This document shows, piece after piece, positions 31,930 to 32,796 of a stretch of DNA of 32,796 nucleotides. Positions within the stretch are counted from its first letter, which is position 1; the number at the start of each line of letters is the position of its first letter. This DNA is from Candidatus Kaiserbacteria bacterium. GTDB taxonomy: Bacteria > Patescibacteriota > Minisyncoccia > Phycocordibacterales > UBA2100. Both the position numbers and the translations under genes were made by a program. Under the pieces are notes generated by a model. That model searched no databases and had not been told where the DNA came from. It worked only from the letters and a program-made list of their open reading frames with translations. The DNA lies in assembly GCA_016217935.1 (NCBI GenBank), contig JACRFJ010000019.1, positions 1 through 32,796 of the forward strand, in the 5' to 3' direction.

Positions 31930-32572
31930 ACAAACGGGCTTTGTGATCTTCGAGGATTTTCGTTACTTCTTCGTCCGCGACCTGTTCAAAGTCTCCGTAT
32001 GCTTGTCCGATCGCATGCATATCGGTACGCGCATCGAGGCACATGATTTCATCCGCGAACGAGTGCACGTGGTGTGCCGCATCCCCGAGACAAATCGGCA
32101 CGACGAGCACGATGTGCGCTTTCGGGTGCCGCGCGCGTGCCGCGACGAGCGCCGCCTTCGCGGTGAGCCCGGTCGCGATACCGTCGTCGACGATAATCAC
32201 GGTCTTCGGGATGTACCCCGCGGCAAAACTGCCGCTTCGGTACGCATCGATGCGGCGGCGCATCTCGGATTGTTCTTTACCGATAACTCCTTCGACTGCG
32301 GCGCGGGACGACCCGGATGCACGTATCGATTCGTCATCGAGAATGACCGTGTCGTGCGGCCCGAGAGCGCCGACAGCAAATTCGGGATTGAATGGTGCGC
32401 CGATTTTGCGCACGACGAACGTATCGAGCGGACAGTAGAGTGCACGGGCGATCGGAAGCGCAACGGGGACGCCGCCGCGCGCGAGTGCGAGGACGAGCGG
32501 CTGGGGCATGTTCGTTTTCTGCAGCTCATCCGCGAGCCGCTTCCCTGCTTCTGTCCGATCCGCATAGAGCAT
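31925..32572 (-). CDS. Phosphoribosyltransferase-domain protein
   Basis: 215 residues from ATG 32572. The PRPP-binding loop [15 protein letters not shown] is clear, and [18 protein letters not shown] plus [18 protein letters not shown] match the group of stand-alone predicted phosphoribosyltransferases (COG1926-like). These are believed to act on nucleobases or related compounds, but substrates are unknown. The frame continues upstream to an ATG at 32683 inside typA; that extension is rejected because the family starts at [10 protein letters not shown] and TATACT lies seven bases before ATG 32572. It follows typA on the same strand by 22 bases. Confidence 0.9.
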   Translation of the reverse strand: MLYADRTEAGKRLADELQKTNMPQPLVLALARGGVPVALPIARALYCPLDTFVVRKIGAPFNPEFAVGALGPHDTVILDDESIRASGSSRAAVEGVIGKEQSEMRRRIDAYRSGSFAAGYIPKTVIIVDDGIATGLTAKAALVAARARHPKAHIVLVVPICLGDAAHHVHSFADEIMCLDARTDMHAIGQAYGDFEQVADEEVTKILEDHKARLL

Positions 32573-32579
32573 GCGGATA

Positions 32580-32585
32580 AGTATA
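32580..32585 (-). promoter_or_regulatory. -10-like box TATACT, 7 bases before the phosphoribosyltransferase gene
   Basis: TATACT matches five of six consensus positions. Its spacing to ATG 32572 is seven bases, one more than in the other genes. Confidence 0.45.
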
Positions 32586-32594
32586 CAAAACCGG

Positions 32595-32796
32595 CTATCC
32601 CCGACGCGATTTCGAACGTTCTGTTTCGGAGAGAAATTGCTTGCGGAGCCTGACGGATTGCGGGGTGATCTCGAGGTATTCATCTTCTGCCATCACCTCT
32701 AATCCGCGCTCGATCGAAAGTTCAAAAGGAGGTACCAAGTTGATCGCCTCATCGGAGGACTTCGAACGCATGTTCGTAAGCTGTTTTCCCTTCGTC
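32595..32796 (-). CDS. typA: TypA/BipA ribosome-associated GTPase, C-terminal end only (5' part outside window)
   Basis: About 66 C-terminal residues are readable on the minus strand, ending at TAG 32595-32597. They match the TypA C-terminus: KGKQLTNMRSKSSDEAINLV, then the Pro-Pro and Leu-Glu-containing helix, DEYLEITPQSVRLRKQFL, and a basic end SKSRRG. TypA is a translational GTPase that binds the 70S ribosome and aids growth under stress. In most family members the segment reads MRSSGSDEAIRLTPP; here Lys and Ser replace Ser-Gly. The rest of the gene lies beyond the right edge. Confidence 0.92.
   Translation of the reverse strand, partial: TKGKQLTNMRSKSSDEAINLVPPFELSIERGLEVMAEDEYLEITPQSVRLRKQFLSETERSKSRRG

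Noticed and set aside
1-32796. CRISPR arrays, tRNA or rRNA genes, insertion sequences
   Set aside because: No regularly spaced direct repeats, no cloverleaf-like or conserved rRNA segments, and no transposase-like protein were seen on either strand.

Overview
The window reads as a chromosome segment of a Patescibacteria (CPR) bacterium, most likely of the Parcubacteria group. This is inferred from the gene set: a short GroES/GroEL operon, a peptide-binding protein anchored by an N-terminal membrane helix next to RNase J, a sortase with a tiny substrate, Gmad2 and matrixin-like envelope proteins, and many small membrane-anchored proteins of unknown function. No rRNA, tRNA, CRISPR array, insertion sequence or replication origin was seen. 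The DNA is densely coding and no gap without a gene reaches 300 bases.

Layout. Positions 1-7167 (minus) are one uninterrupted reading frame running off the left edge. It encodes at least 2389 residues of a secreted, multidomain protein with a signal peptide, a Cys-rich head, coiled coils, a HEIGH zinc-protease motif, a lytic-transglycosylase-like (SLT) domain, tandem LDY-x-x-x-GP repeats, a Gly-rich stretch and a late membrane segment. Next come groEL and groES (minus), a small two-helix membrane protein, secG, an oligopeptide-binding-like protein and RNase J (plus). A MutY-like glycosylase and a HAD phosphatase (minus) face ddl (plus). Endonuclease III, a Gmad2 protein, yvcK/glmR, a SAM-I riboswitch with metK, and glmS follow. 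Then comes a minus-strand run of dihydroorotate-dehydrogenase-like protein, serine hydrolase and GNAT genes leading into glmS. After that are sortase and its probable substrate, a matrixin-like protease, a small basic protein, two anchored unknowns, a UMF1-type MFS transporter, a guanylate-kinase-like protein, msrB, a phosphoribosyltransferase and the 3' end of typA/bipA at the right edge.

How the genes work together. Much of the window serves the envelope: Ddl, GlmS and YvcK/GlmR for peptidoglycan precursors; SecG for export; sortase plus substrate; the matrixin-like protease; and the giant secreted protein with a predicted muralytic domain, a plausible tool for an organism that lives attached to other cells.

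The most general signal is two expression styles. At least eleven genes have a -10-like hexamer ending exactly 6 bases before the start codon and no Shine-Dalgarno sequence, which predicts leaderless mRNAs. A second, interspersed set of mostly small genes has strong Shine-Dalgarno sequences and usually its own intrinsic terminator. At least one of these looks alphaproteobacterial. The second set may be acquired genes or a functionally distinct class.

Limits: all family calls come from reading motifs by eye; no database search was run. Leaderless transcription, promoter strength and the roles of unknown genes are inferences.
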